64,000 nt of DNA from Camarhynchus parvulus (taxonomy: Eukaryota > Chordata > Aves > Passeriformes > Thraupidae), in the NCBI RefSeq assembly GCF_901933205.1, contig NC_044581.1, positions 12,212,001 to 12,276,000 of the forward strand. Direction: 5' to 3'. How positions within the stretch are numbered: position 1 is the stretch's first letter; every line of letters starts with the position of its first letter. Position numbers and translations under genes: made by a program. Below are positions 1 through 13,492 of this stretch, piece after piece. The notes beneath the pieces were generated by a model. The model was not told where the DNA came from. It was given only the letters and a program-made list of their open reading frames with translations, and made no database searches.

Positions 1-1334
1 CTGGTCTCAAAGGGAGAGGTGACTTTCCTTTTTTTAAAACACAAAAAGACTACTCCTGCTTGCTATGCACTGTAAAACACTCAGGAGATCAGAGGGAACA
101 AAATGCTACTATGCTGGAGAAGGTTCAATTAGGATGTACAAAAGCGTGAGAGATCTCAGATCTGTCACACAGTCACTGTGTAAGTTACAGGTGTGTTAAG
201 GGCATTCTTGTAGTTGTAGCTGGGGGTCTGTGGAATGTTTCAAGGAGCGTTTTCTGTTTCTGCAAGGAGTTAGAATGTCACCACAAAAAGTTTCTTACTG
301 CTCCAGTCCTAGGGCTTGCTGTAATCAGCCCTCTTTTGCAGAAAGATACTGTCCAGAAAAATGCTGTGACCAATCAGCCATTCCCATGAAGCTCAAGCAG
401 ACAAACACATGCAAGAACAGCTCTGCAATCTCTGCTCCTCTGGTACTCCTAGCCAACTAAACAGTGGGAGTACTGTAGCTTACATAGGCTCAAGGAAAGT
501 TTGGGCAAACCAACATAAGGGAAATCCAGTGACAGTTTCTAAATGCAGAGAAATAATTTCAGACTCAAGAATTCCCCGAATAACAAGTTGTGAGAGACTG
601 AGAGATGATTGAGTGGAAGTATCATGATATGTTAACCCTATTATATTCTTCCCCAGGCATCTGCTTTTGGTCATTGTTAGAGACCAGTGCCCTGTTCAGC
701 AATTCTTGATCTACCTACCACAAAAAAATAAAGTGGATCATGAGTGTTTCAGACCAACTGAAGTTCAATTAGTGTAGTCCCCATAGAAGAGAGGAAGAAA
801 ATTCTTGCACCAAGTTCAACTAAGCCACTGAGCTGGTCTGGAGGCTCCATACTGATTTCAAGAGACCCATGAGGTACTATTCAGTCTCTTCATGTCTGAG
901 TAGCTGTACAATAATATCCACATTATTAAAATAAAATCTTGTTTCATAAGACAGTTTCCTCATATGTTCTGAGTATTTCCTACTGAGAGTGGGAAGGCAT
1001 TAATAAAACTGGATTTAAAATTCTACAAATCAGCATAAATCTCTATGGAAAAAGAATATACTTCAGCTCTTCCCTGCTGTTGGATTATTGTTGAATACCC
1101 TATGGTTCTCCACAAATTCTTTTCTGTAGCACAAACCAGTGAGACGGATAATAGAACTTTTGTTTATAAATTCTATATTCTCTTTACTATAACATCTAAT
1201 ATTTTAATAGCTCATCTTCCACACAATGGAATCATACTCAGAATTATGGCACCCTGACAAATAGTTAAGGAGTTTAAATATATCAGTCTTAAATCAGGCC
1301 AAACAGGACTAACAGCCTAAAGCTGACATAGGCC
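1..1334. other. Non-coding AT-rich unique DNA
   Basis: There are only short open frames here (76 codons or fewer), none with a recognisable domain. I see no repeat family, RNA gene or CpG-rich promoter. It is probably intergenic or intronic. Confidence 0.6.
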
Positions 1335-2270
1335 CCCGCGGTCATGAACGAGGAGGTTTAGCAGTGTCGGTTCCTGTGTTGGTTCCTTGGGTACTGCACT
1401 GGGGCTGCCTCCAGCTGATCACAAGGCTCCAAGCCCAGCAGTTCAGCCAAGGTTCAGCCCACCTGCCTGTGCCTTCATCCAGACGCTCCTCCATCCCTCT
1501 GTCAGCAAGGATGCTACTGTGTTAGACACTGTCAGAAGTTTTACTGAAGTCAAGATGAACAATATCCTCTGCAACATCCACCTTTCTTACAGAAAGGTTT
1601 GCCAGGGATTATTTCCCCCCTTCATAATCACTGCAGAGCACTCCCAGTCACCTTCTGTCCTAAGTGGGCTTGGAAGTGGGTTCCAGGGTATTTGTTCCAT
1701 TGCCTTCCCTGGGATCAGGATGAAGCTCTGGTCTGTAACTCTCAGATTCTCCCTTTTGTCCTCCTTGAAGATATGTGTCACATTTGCTTTATTTCAAAAA
1801 GCCTTTCCCAATAGTGGTGACCTTTCAATGATAGCTGAGAGTGGCCTCACAGAGATATCAGCCAGCTCCCCCATGAGTGCATCCCATCAATTCCCATGGA
1901 TTGGTACATCCAGCTTCTTGGAGCACCCCCTAACCTGACATTTTTCACTGAGGGTGAGTCTTCACTGCTTCAGACTTTCTCACTGGCCCCACGAACCTGG
2001 GATAGCTGGAGGCTGGTTTTACCAGGAGAGAAGGAGCTGAAGAGCTCAGTGAGCACCTTGGCCTTCTCTGTGTCCTTTGTCACCAAGCCCCCTCCTCACT
2101 CAGCAGCAGACCCACATTTTGCCTGTGATACTCTTGCAGAAGCCCTGTCTGTTGCCCTTCCCAGGCCTGGCCTAATTAGACACCAGCTGGGCTCTGACTT
2201 TTCCAGCCCCAGCCTCACATTTGCCTGGGATGCTGGAGTTTGCAGTGTGGAACACTGAAGTTTGTGTCTA
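1335..2270 (-). mobile_element. Decayed CR1 LINE, ORF2 reverse-transcriptase segment
   Basis: CR1 is a non-LTR retrotransposon whose ORF2 encodes an endonuclease and a reverse transcriptase. Read on the plus strand, this stretch follows the order of phrases typical of antisense CR1 ORF2. Near 1344-1400 is a degraded 'guard against a single-copy' type stretch. Near 1505-1565 is the stretch containing 'gttttactgaagtcaagatg'. Near 1720-1790 is the segment around 'ctctggtctgtaactctcag' and the following 'tccttgaagatatgtgtcac'. Near 1860-1895 is 'atcagccagctcccccatga' followed by 'gcatcccatcaattcccatg'. Near 2125-2200 is 'cttgcagaagccctgtctgt' and the 'caccagctgggctctgactt' stretch. The element therefore runs on the minus strand, with its 3' side at the low coordinates. 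It lacks the CR1 5' UTR, ORF1 and 3' end. Indels and stops break the sense frame, so it cannot be active. The 183- and 120-codon plus-strand open frames inside it are antisense by-products and not genes. The edges are approximate by several tens of bases. Confidence 0.82.
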
Positions 2271-2512
2271 GAGCCAATCTCAAATTCAATGTACCAGCCT
2301 CACAAGTAAACATGGAATGGTCTTTTGTGTACAAACTGGCAGGAGACTGATTTTGCAAGGAGCCCAAACTATCCCAGCCATCCATAATTTTCACTTCAGC
2401 AATTAAAAGAATCCAGATGTGATTCTCTGCGTTCATTTAAAGAAAATTAGACAAAAGTAAATATTACAAGCAAATAAAAGAGTTTCAAACTGCTACAATG
2501 GTCCAAGCCTTT

Positions 2513-2580
2513 GTCATGGTTACAGCTGGGACCAGAGCTGTGCAGAAAGTAGGTTTTCTGCTATGTTGGAAATTCCATAA
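2513..2580 (+). mobile_element. Possible LTR start of an avian endogenous retrovirus (short relic)
   Basis: The stretch beginning 'tgtcatggttacagctggga' resembles the 5' end of a common avian ERV LTR, which starts TGTCATGGTT and continues with CAGCTGGGA. The likeness fades after about 30 bases. I see no matching 3' LTR end, primer-binding site or internal genes. It may be a truncated solo LTR or a chance match. Confidence 0.25.
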
Positions 2581-5500
2581 TTTCTTTTTTCATTCTAAGT
2601 GAGGAAAAAACTCTTTATTTATTTTCATAAATTTTTCAAAGTTCTTTTTAGGTTTAAACTGATGGTTCTGATTTTTAGACTTTTCTTATTACAACAGAGT
2701 TTGTCTTCTTAATTTTAAACAATGGGCTAAAAATCTACTTTACAAGGTCATAATGTTCTATTCCAAAAATATAAAGAACTTCTGTTTCAAGTCTATTCAA
2801 GTATTCTGCTCCAGTATTTTAATACATAGAGCATTGTCAAAAGTGAAGAATTTCTATTGATTGCCATTTTGCAATGAAGAGCAGGTCCACAATAAATTTT
2901 CTGACCAGTTCCAATTTGAAATGTGAGAGAATACAGAGACTATGCTTACAAGTTGCTTTGTATCTTCAATGGTATTGCTTATCCCTTTCATCTTCTAAGA
3001 GCAAGGATGACTCAGAAAAACATGATCAAAAAATTCAGGTCCTAAATATAACAAATATAGTGATTGTATATATTTTTTAATCTTATTTTAAGGGTTTAAG
3101 ATATCATCTGAAAAAAACATTTTCAAATTCTGATTAATCTGATTCTTTATTGACCTAGGTTCATCTTCCCAGGGATTTTAGTGTGGAAGGTACACTTTCA
3201 TTTCAGAAATTCAGTGTCTCTATTTCAGTTTTGCTGTAAAGGAAGAACATTTATTTCTGTCAGTTTCCTTTACTGCCATACTGCAGGGTGCCTCTGATTA
3301 TGCTAAACATTTGGGCCAGTTAAAGCCAGTTAGCTTTATTTTATGTGTTTTTATACTGCGGATTTTTACATTTCCTTTGTTAGGACACCAGGGCTTTTTC
3401 ACCACATGAGATGCAAAAATTAATAATACTTTGTTTTGCTAATCCTGAGTTAACAGTCACAACGTACAGCATCCAGCCTGACCCTGAACAAGAATTCTGG
3501 GCCTGTCAGATATTCCAAATAGTACAGACATAATCCTATTAAAAAGATAAAATAATATAAGAGAAAACAAAGCAAAAGGAATCTTAAGTATGTATATTCC
3601 TCTTTAGGCTTCACAACTGAGCAGTCCCTCTGAAGCCATCACATTTCTTTACAGTGGAGCTTTCTGGTCCAGCCCTGTGCATAGAAAAGGCAGCTGCATA
3701 TCCTTGAGTTCTTTCCAGCCTGCATTCGGCACAGATTTTGAGTATAGGATGAGCATCTGACCTTTAAAAAAATCTTAAATTCAGAATATATAAAACAGGC
3801 TGCTTAGCCATTCTTCTTCTTTCTAAAGGAGATTAAATGCAGTTGAAGAAACTACACTGCATTCAGAAACTGGACCCTTTGGAAGAAAGGGTGACATTTT
3901 CTCAGAAAGAAAAAGTCCACAGACTAGGACTTTTCAACTCTTTCAGTATAAAAGAGCCAAATATAAAGAACAGGAAACCATTCTGTACTTTCAGAATAAT
4001 GTGAAAAAGACAACCCAAGAGAGCTTTAATACCTGAAATGCTCTTAAATCCTAAAGAAAGACTTTTTGTAATACTATATCAAAAGGGGAAAGGGAAATAG
4101 CCCAACACAGTGCTTTCCTTTTTTCAGCATGATATGGATGTGGAAAGTATGTTAATTCCCGTATTCTCAAAGGAAAACAAATAGCATAAACAGGCAGACA
4201 GGAGAGGAAGAGAGCAGTATGTTTAAAATAATAGAGAAACCCACCACTCATTTAAGCTGTTAGCTCTGGGAAGGCTCAGGCTGTGTGTCCAATCACAGGA
4301 CCTACAGTTTATGTCAAGGCTTGTTTCAGATGCATTCTGCACCAACTCCACCAAACACAAACACAATTAGAGCATTCAGCATCAGACAGTAGGAGATCCC
4401 CTTTGATGTTGGGATAAAATGAGGATATGCATGGTTTTGTCCAAAATGACAACCATCCCAGGTTTACTAATGGGTATCTAATAGAAAAAGAGAACTTTAT
4501 GATGCTCATTAATTACCAAACTGTCATGTGCTTCTGGCAGAAAGAAAGTAATCCTCTTCTCCAGATTAGACAGCCACCACAAAGGACTTCAAAGAACTTT
4601 CAGTCCCCTCCCCTGAGAGCTGCCTTGCATAAACCTCACAGCACTAACCGTGCAAATTAAAAGAAGGGAGCAGTTGACAAACCCTTCCTGATACATGCGC
4701 AGTCTATTGCTGTTGGCAGTTCAGACACGAGCCCTTATTCTGCTGGCAGATGTGCACATTCTCTGTACAGAAAACGTGCTCTAAAATTCTCACAAAACTT
4801 TACAAATTATCAGTAAACAATGCTCTCCATTCTTGCTTTCAAACCTGGAGATATTTGTGCTGAAGATCCTTTGGCAGCAATAAAAATTCTTTTTTAAGAA
4901 CATGAAAATGTAGAAGAAATGCAGCTAAAAGTCTAGTTCTCTGAAATTTTCCTCAGATGCTGTTCTTAATAAGGAGCAGCTAAAATATGCCTTTTTCTGG
5001 CAATTCGCCACAATGGGTATAAAGGGCTACAGAAATCATCCAATATGAGAATGGATGTGTGTGGGAGCATGAAGCACTTACAGTGATTCTCCTAGTTTAA
5101 ATGGTCAGACATTTATGGAGTTGGAGATTTTGACTTCAGCACAAATTCCTTCCCTTGCTGTTACATTTCTATAAACTCTTTCCATGTAGCTTTTTTTTTT
5201 CCAGAGACTGAACTACAGACTTCAAAGTAGGCAGTACATTTCACATATTTATGATTGTCACCCAAATACATGTATTTATGGTTGTTTTCACAAAGGTCTG
5301 AAACAGTGATAAAGTCTGAATGTCTCTCAGGAGGAGTGAGGGGACAGGTACTTCTGATATTTGGATGGATTCCAGATGACAGGATTGTGTTCCCCCAACA
5401 TATTTGCCTTTTGTTTTCTTTATTTACTCATGTAGATTCTAATCACTTTACTGACAAGGTGAAAGACAATGAGCTCCATTATGATTTACAATCTGAATAT

Positions 5501-8500
5501 CCTTATTCAAAGCATCCCAAGCAGTATTTGGTTAAAGCTGTGTGCCTTGGTCTTGCTGGACAGATCAAATATTTAAAAGGTACCCCACAAATTTTATTTT
5601 AAAATTTTAATTTAAATTTTAATTCAAATAAGGTCTCTCTCCAACCAATTTGACAGACATTTTATAACGATTGCCAAAAGCATACTGCTACCCAAAATAG
5701 GAGTGGCTTTATGTTTATTAAGAACATAGAAGTCCAGGGGAAGTAGTGCTGAGTGAGAAACAGTACTGAAATAAATAATCATAGGGACCATCAAAAACTG
5801 TTCCTTTGTTCATACCACTTTTCAAACAGCACTTCTTTGGTACATCCTGGTGAGCCTATTCCAAACCCTAAACACCTTGAAAGATTCCCTCCTTCCCAAG
5901 TAATGTGTGTGCTACTTCTCAGTTTGATTTTTAAATAGCAACAGCATGCCCAGGAGAAAATAGGTTTAATTTTCCTTTTTTTTTAATAAATGAGTTATTT
6001 AAATCCTTGAAAAGTCTAGGGTTGCATCAGAAACATGATGTATGCTGAATATGACCAACCTAGGTCACAGCTACATATGTAAAATATTAAATGAGGCTGG
6101 CTGACACTTGTTATTCAACCTTCTTAGTGAAACAAATCATCTTTCAGAGAGTAAAACCCACGATCATTTCAACCTAAATTAAATTTTCATTGTAGAGAAA
6201 TGTCAAGAGCTTAGAAAATATGAGCACAAAACTGGAGAAAATGGAGTTTTGTCTGAGAATTCTTTCTCTTTTCACCTTCCATTGATTGTCTCTGAGGATC
6301 AAAAGCACATTTCCTGTTGTTTCTACAGTTAAACTCTTTATTATTGTTTTTACTCACTGAACATGTTTTTTCTGGAGTATTCTTTTTCTTCTATACTAGT
6401 AGCTACTAAGGGTCCCAACATTGCTGAATTACCATGGGCAGAACCTTGACTTTCCTATGAGCTCCCCAAAATGGGCATTTCGAATGGACCCAGTTGTGCA
6501 TGACAAGATAAAAATGTAATATTTGAATGTGAGACAGTCTGTGTTTGGTCAGGCACAGAGAAGCTGCCTGGCAGGTGCCAGCTCCAGCTCTTGACCATGG
6601 GAACCAGAAAGTGCCTACACTGAGGGAAGGACAAGCACTGCTCACACTGAGAAGTCAAATGAAATATGATTTCAACCACTAAAATAGCACCATTGTATTG
6701 TGCTCTTGATGCCACTACCTGTTGCTTTCTCTGGTGTGAAATCACCAAAAATTATTTTAAATTATTAATAAAGACAAACAAAGTATTTGATTAGTTTGCA
6801 AGTTAACTAAAGATGACCAGAGTTGTAGGTTGAACAGACACAGGATTTTCTTTTCTACCACTTTTTAGAGGTTATCCACTACAGCTGAAAATCCAGTGCT
6901 CATCCTCACTTTGTACTTGCAATTCAGCTGATGCAAAAAAGCAGGACATAATCTTTGACACAACATCCTCTGTTAAGAACATCCTCCTCCACCTTCTTCC
7001 CCAAAGATAGCCAAGAAACTGTAGTTTCTTCAGCACAAATTCAAAACACAGGCCTGTACCAGCCTCTCTGAAGAAAATTAACTCTACCCCAGCTGAAACC
7101 AGCACAGAAACAGAGAGTGAGGAGTGAGGCACCCCCAGCTCAGTGTCACAGGCACCCATTTCTGAGGCAAGTCCTCTCCTGGGAGGTGAACAGAAGTGAT
7201 GCATTCATACTCCTTCCCCTGCCAGGCATTTGTCTGTGATTTTTGTCTCAATAAAACCAAAATCACAGTTAATTCCCGAATGGATATATTTCTGGGGACA
7301 CACCAGCTTCCAGGACATGCCCACAAAAATGTGGCACTTTTTGTTGTCTGTTTTCTCTAGTGAATTTCAATGGAGAACTCGTTCCAAAATTCCCTGGTTG
7401 GTATCAGACAAATAAGTAATTCTCCTGAATATGAGATAATTTCCATTAGTTTTCCTCTGGTTAAGTGACAGTTGAAAGAAAAGAAGTGCTGGGAAAATTT
7501 TGGAATAAGATGATCCTTGCAGGCAGAAGTTGAAGTGGTTTCAATCAAAAATGCAATCACAGAGGAGTTTGCACTGAATTTTTGTGCTGCATTTTCAAAC
7601 ACGTGAAAGAAGCAGTGAAAGAACAAATGAAGACAGTGAAAAGAAACCCAAGGCAAGCAGACAACATGATCTGAGAAGAGATAAGAAAAAGAGTTTTAGG
7701 GTAGAGGGCTGGATGGACAAAGGCCTGGGTCTGTAGGTGCTGTTATTAATCCCAGCTATGCTCAGGGAAACAGGGCTCAGTGCATATTCCTTGTGACCAA
7801 ACAGATTTGTCCCAGAGAAACAATTCACTCCATAGCCAACTTCTCCTCCTAATAGAAACAAGCTAAAATTGGCAAGCCCCTTAGGTCAAAAAGAGATTAG
7901 TGGTGTTAGCAATGAGATCTGAAGTGAAAGCAGAGAAATTTCAAGTTGCTGTTCCTGCTCAGCCAAAGTGCAAGCTCTGGTATTTTTTCAGTTCAATGTC
8001 AAACTCAAATGAATGGCTCACAGGACAGTCAGAAAGGGCAGGAGGGTTTAGCAATCACCTAGTCTGATCTAGCACCAGTGATGGTCCCAAATCCTTTCCC
8101 CGCCAGTCATTCCAATCCAGGACCAGCCCTTGATATGCTGGAATCAACCAGCATGGGCCATAACGGGCCACAGCATCACTAAGATGTACAAGTCAGGAGG
8201 GACTAAAAAGACCCCACTTGAACTGGCAAAGGACACGAGGAAATTTGTATTTTTGGCATATTCAAGAACTCGTAAGGTCTTCCAGGATAAACAGGCAAGG
8301 AACAAGTTTATACATACTCAGATGCATCTGGACTTGCAGATCAAGATCAGGGGAGAAAAGAAGCAACAATCATTCCAGGAGGCTGTGGATTTGCTGATAG
8401 AACTTGACCCTTTCCCTTTTCCCCCCAGCAGTGAACTTCATGGGAAGGCAACTGGAGCTGAAAAAGATGCCAGCTGATTGCTGTGAGCTGAGACAGGACA

Positions 8501-11500
8501 ACTGGGAGCCTGATCCTGGGAAAGCAGAAGTCTGAGGTACTTTGAGATGTTTCTGTGCAATTTCTACAACAATCAATTCAGTTGGTAGAAAAAGAGTAAA
8601 GGGGAAACACTGAAATATTAAATTAAGTCATTAAACCTGCTGGCATGAAAAACTTTCCCCTAAAAAGAACTGGCCAAGTCCCCAGATGATCACACAGAAG
8701 TTTAAAGAGTGTAGGAAGCTGATTTGTGAGTTTGCCAGAAGGTGAAAACTTCAGCATAGGTTGGATGAGAAGGAGGAACCCTTATAGTGGTCAGCAAACT
8801 GTAATTGGGCACTTGTAGGAGTTCATTCATCCCTTCCATACACACAAGATAATGCATACACAAGGACTGCTCCCTTTCTAGTCTGCCCATGAGTTAAGTT
8901 TTTACAGAGTGAGCCCAGAGCCCAGTGATGGAGGCTGAGCCTGTAACAGAACTATGAGTGGTGCTTTGGAACAGGGAGTGCTCATGTTCCATAGTACTCT
9001 ACCCCCTGGCTGTAGATTTTAGCTCAGTAGGACATTTCTACTTAAATTTTCAGAAGAACAAATTTGTGATCTGGGGAAACCATGTATTGCTGCCGTAGCT
9101 TTATAGATTTGATGCAAACAGGCTTACATATAGGGATGGCAATAATGCTTTGTCCATTATTACTGTACTGAAAAATCAGCAAATGCTCTCCCAACCAGAG
9201 CAACTACCAGGTAAAGACATCCAAACAAAACTACATAAGACAAAAACCAGATGGCCCCTTGTGCCTCTGTTAACTCCTGTTAATATACCTGAAAGAACTG
9301 GTTCATCAAAACCATGAGTACACCCAGAATTTATACAACTGACAAAGTTCCCACTTCATTGACTGGAACAATGGATTTGTTCTTTCTGTAATAGCCTACA
9401 GGGTGCTGAAATACTTACCTAAGAGGGATGCTGCATTGGAACAGAATGTCACAGTGAAATCATCTGGTAAATGAAGCACTCCACTCCAGCATGCAGTTCT
9501 TCTTCAGATAACCATGCTTAATGCTTTTTCCATCACAGAAGAAAATCCTGGTAGTTCAAATTGAAATAAATATGTGGGATATGGAACAATGTACAAGTTA
9601 CTACTGGGCCTTTTGAGACAGAAGTACTCTGGCTGAAGCTGTTGCTATTATGAGTCTCTAAGCTGCAAGCTGACAAATATCCATGTTGTGTCTTAGTTTA
9701 CACAGCCCTGTTCATGGGTTTTTCTAAATGACCAACAATTAATATTTCATGCAATCTTTTTTTTTTAAACCATTTGTTCATTCTATTGTGTGATTACGAA
9801 ACGAAGACAGACCTACAGCAAATATAAGGTAAGGTGTCCTTTCACAAAGGAAAGCAGATATCAGCTCTGAACCTCTACAAACAAATGTAGAGTGGAAATG
9901 CACCTGATTTGCTAGTCCCATATCTAAAACAAACATTTCTAGGACACTTGAACAGTTTTGTATCTTTAAGACAAGCACTCACACAGTTCAGAGATGAAAA
10001 AGTTGCTATAATATGGGGCCTCTGTCAAGGGGCTAACACCTCACTTGCTTTACAGACAAGTAACCTCCATTTCCTCCTCCATTTCCTTGTTTTTTTCAAA
10101 ACCTTCCCGAAAGTTTTAGCCATATGGTGATTCAGAAATACAATTCTTAGGTCCTGTTTTCATCACAGGAAAATACCCCACATGCTAAGCCTAATTAAAG
10201 CCTAACACATCCTTTTAAAATAATTCACACTACCCATGCAATGTTCATTTTCCTGCTACAATACCATCTTGCCCTGCCTACATTTACTCTATTCCTTAAA
10301 AACATATATTAATCTTAAAGAATGGCTTATAGTTATTCCAAATAACTTCAGCTAGCAAAATATAGAGCATGAGCTCATCTTTCCATAGAGCATGATGGAA
10401 AGAAAAGGAAAACCAGTTGGAGGTAAATGGTAAAAAACAGTCATCTATACTAATGAACTGTGCTGTAAAATAATCTTAGTTGACTATGCCACAGTCTTAC
10501 TCAGAAGCAGGTCTAAACAAATTCTGAAATTATGTGGAAGGGATTGTTGGAGTTGCCTAAGCTAGTTAAGAGCCTAGAATGGGTTGAGGGGAAGGTTCTC
10601 TACTGGATTCAGGTATGACATGCTTGGGATGAAGCAATGAACAGATCCACAGCAGTAATGCTGATTGGAATCAGGTGTTTATCATGAGGGTCACATGTCA
10701 GAGTAGGGGTATTGAACAAATGGAAAATGTTAGCTCATGATCAGATAGCATATACTTTCATAACAGAGAGAGATCTCTGGTTTATAAGGCTCCTCACATA
10801 GGACAATAAATGGGTGATGGGAAATAAGTTAGTCATGCTTACCTGAAGTGTTAACCATAGAAATGCTTCCATAAAATCACAAATTACCCATCTGTCATTG
10901 CTGGACACTCCCCAGGCTTGACAGCATTGCAGCAAGTATGCAAAATGCTGATACCCACAAAGCACTCCAGACGAGTCTGGTGTACCCAGCCAATGATAGC
11001 CCATAACTGTGGGGGCATAATAACTGATCTTGAGAGGATGATAGAGCAAATAAACTTATTGCCAGATTATATTTAATGATATAAAGTTAACAAATTGGGA
11101 AAATAGCTCTATTTACTCTGAAGGCTCTTCTGAGGGTGTTTGTATCTTGAAAATAATCCCAATGTTAATGCGAAATTGTGAGTTCATTTGCTATTTAAAA
11201 AATAATCAGTATAATAGCTGTTAAGAAGATTTATCTGATGATCCTGTTGAGGGTCAGAACAGCTTATCTGTTCTTAGAACTGTAAAGATAATATTAAGCA
11301 TGCAAAGGAGCAGCTATGGATCTAGACAAAGCTGCTCAGCAAATCAAAAGGCTCCCCTGCTATGTTACACAGCACACAAACAGCTTTAGCTCCAGCTCTG
11401 CACACACTGACAGCTACTTACATGAATTTTAACACTAGGACACAACATTAAGATGATATTTTCAGAGCGGTATTTTTCCTATTTCGATGTCCCTCACTCT

Positions 11501-12098
11501 CTGGCAGCCTTCTCTGAGTGACTAACTTCCACACATGAGAAAAGAGAATATACATGATAGAGGCAGAGAAGGCAGAAGTGCTGGTGCACTCTGACAACGA
11601 GTCCTGAAAGCTGGAGTTGGCACCATGGGCTGTGGAAGAGCTCAGAGCTTCCCTGGTACAGGAAAGGTCCATGCCATGGTGAGTGTGCACAGCACACATA
11701 AAGCCTAAAGCCAGCTATAAAATAAAACTCCAGTTTAACCCTCCTCTTGAAATCTCAAGATGCATATCGCAAATAAATACTTTGATATGGAGAGCATACA
11801 CTTCAAACCAGAAGTTCTCCTTGTGCCTCTAAAGTAGGAATGTCAAGTTTCAGCTTTGTGAATGTGAGCTGATAACCCAGTTAAGGATACAACCAGCAGT
11901 TCAACAACTGCTCAGCTGTGTCATTTTCTGACCAGCTTCTCTTTTTCTACTCTAGAGTAAACACAGTTGACAAGGCCAAATATGTAGAACACAGACATGC
12001 AAAAAAACCCAAACAACAAATCAAAATAAAACTAGTGGCTCCATACCCACAGGGGAGAGCCCAGTCTGTTCTCTTGCAACCAGTGTTGGTTATAAGAG
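2581..12098. other. Non-coding unique DNA, about 9.5 kb
   Basis: The longest open frames are 115 codons (5255-5602 + and 8130-8477 +) and 110 codons (6872-7204 -). None has a signal peptide, repeat or motif that I can name, and none has clear splice sites on both sides. A short A/T-only patch lies at 5586-5632. No RNA gene or CpG-rich promoter was recognised. Confidence 0.55.
5586..5632. repeat. A/T low-complexity patch with small palindromes
   Basis: The sequence is almost purely A and T, built from runs of attttaa and aatttaaat that pair with themselves over short distances. It is simple sequence with no sign of function. Confidence 0.6.
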
Positions 12099-12176
12099 AA
12101 ATTCCTGTGAAGGCAAATTTCTGTGAGAGAGAAGTTGTGCACAGCAAATTCCTGTGAGAGAGAAGCTGTGCACAGC
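12099..12176 (+). repeat. Tandem duplication, 31-bp unit, about 2.5 copies
   Basis: Two adjacent 31-bp units occupy 12115-12145 and 12146-12176. They differ at two bases: aaattt/aaattc near the start, and gaagttg/gaagctg. The core is 'ctgtgagagagaag' followed by 'tgtgcacagc'. A partial unit (aaattcctgtga) precedes them at 12099-12110. The open frames crossing this interval on both strands carry the repeat as peptide repeats and are not evidence of genes. Confidence 0.85.
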
Positions 12177-13448
12177 ACGGGCAGGGAGCTCTGCCAGGCT
12201 GGGCAGGGAGGGTGGGCATTACTGGAGTCACTTGTCACACAGGAAATGAGGGACAAAGGGATCAATTGCTTGTTGGAAAGAGAATTAAATCAACCAGAAA
12301 TCAGCAATGACGGACAGGGCAGATGTAGAACATTAAGACTGATGGTGTTGTTCTCGTGATTTAAGTACAGATTGCAATATCTAAGACTTTCAAAAGAAAA
12401 AGTTTATGAACTAAAGTACTGCAAATAGATTTCTGTATTTTGTGAACTACAATAAGGTGGTGAGCCATGTAAAAGAAAAAAAAATTCTAACATTTAGACT
12501 GTATTGAAATGAAACATTCCTTTCAAGTAAACACCTCTATAATAATCCTAGGTTATACATGCTTGAATAAAGACAATTGAAAAAAAATATAATTCGAAAG
12601 TAAAATATTTCAGGGGTGAAAAATATTAAGGGAACATTTTGGGTTCTGCAAACCACACTGCAGCTTTAAGACTAAAAACAAACAAACAAAAAATACCATT
12701 TATTTGATGGGGTTTTTCCCCATGGAGAAATACGTTTTGAGATCTGCATTTTTGCAGAACCTTGAGTAGCTTTGGGGTTGTCTCTCAGCAAAGCAGAGTT
12801 CATCCAGCTGCCTAATGAGGTAAGAGTGAGTGCTGGGATGGAGGATTGGCAGGCAGGACAGGCTCCTCAGTTTGGTAGTCAAGGAAGAGAAGGCATAGTG
12901 AATGGAAAAGGAATTTACTTTCAATGTTTATGAAGCGAAAAAGCAAGGAAACTAATGAAAAGATCCCAGTCTCTTTCTGGTAGGCTTACTGAAGTCTTAT
13001 TTTTGCAAATATATGTAGTTAGATATCACTTGATTTATACAGTGTCATAAACTGTTATTACTCATAAGTTACTGGAGGGCAGAGAGACGTCTCCTCAGCT
13101 GGGGGATCCCCAGCTGTGTGGGTCAAAGGACACAGGCTCTGGATTGATGATCCTGAGCCCTGTGCAAAAAGGAAAACCAGGAGATGTAACTGCCATCTCA
13201 ATTACAAAGTCTGGATCTAACCCCAGGGAGGAATAGAGCAGTGCACAGAAGCTGAAGCTGGAAAACTCCCTAGATTTTTTATTTTTTATTTTTCACTGAC
13301 CCTAACAACTTCTTTAAAGAAGGAATTTCATCAGCTTGTGCAAGACACTGAAGGGACAGAAGGGGGATAGTTCCTGCAATAGCAGTGATTTGGACATACT
13401 GCCAAGTTCCTTGCTGTCTGATAATCACAGGTTTGTTTATTAATCTTG

Positions 13449-13492
13449 ATTGGAAGGAACTCTTGAGATCATCTAGTCCAAACCTCTGTAAC
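13449..13492 (-). mobile_element. CR1 LINE 3'-end fragment
   Basis: The plus strand reads 'ttggaaggaactcttgagat' followed by catctagtccaaacc. This is the reverse complement of the CR1 3' end, which runs GGTTGGACTAGATGATCT...TTCCTTCCAA. Only about 45 bases are recognisable before the likeness fades. Confidence 0.6.

Noticed and set aside
1387..1938. 183-codon plus-strand open frame, the longest in the window
   Set aside because: It lies antisense within a recognisable decayed CR1 LINE and has no domain of its own.
6455..6748. 97-codon minus-strand frame with cysteine and histidine residues, considered as zinc-finger-like
   Set aside because: Cys/His spacing does not fit any zinc-finger class.
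11947..12231. Repeat-containing peptide frames on both strands
   Set aside because: The repeats simply mirror the 31-bp tandem duplication; no gene signals.
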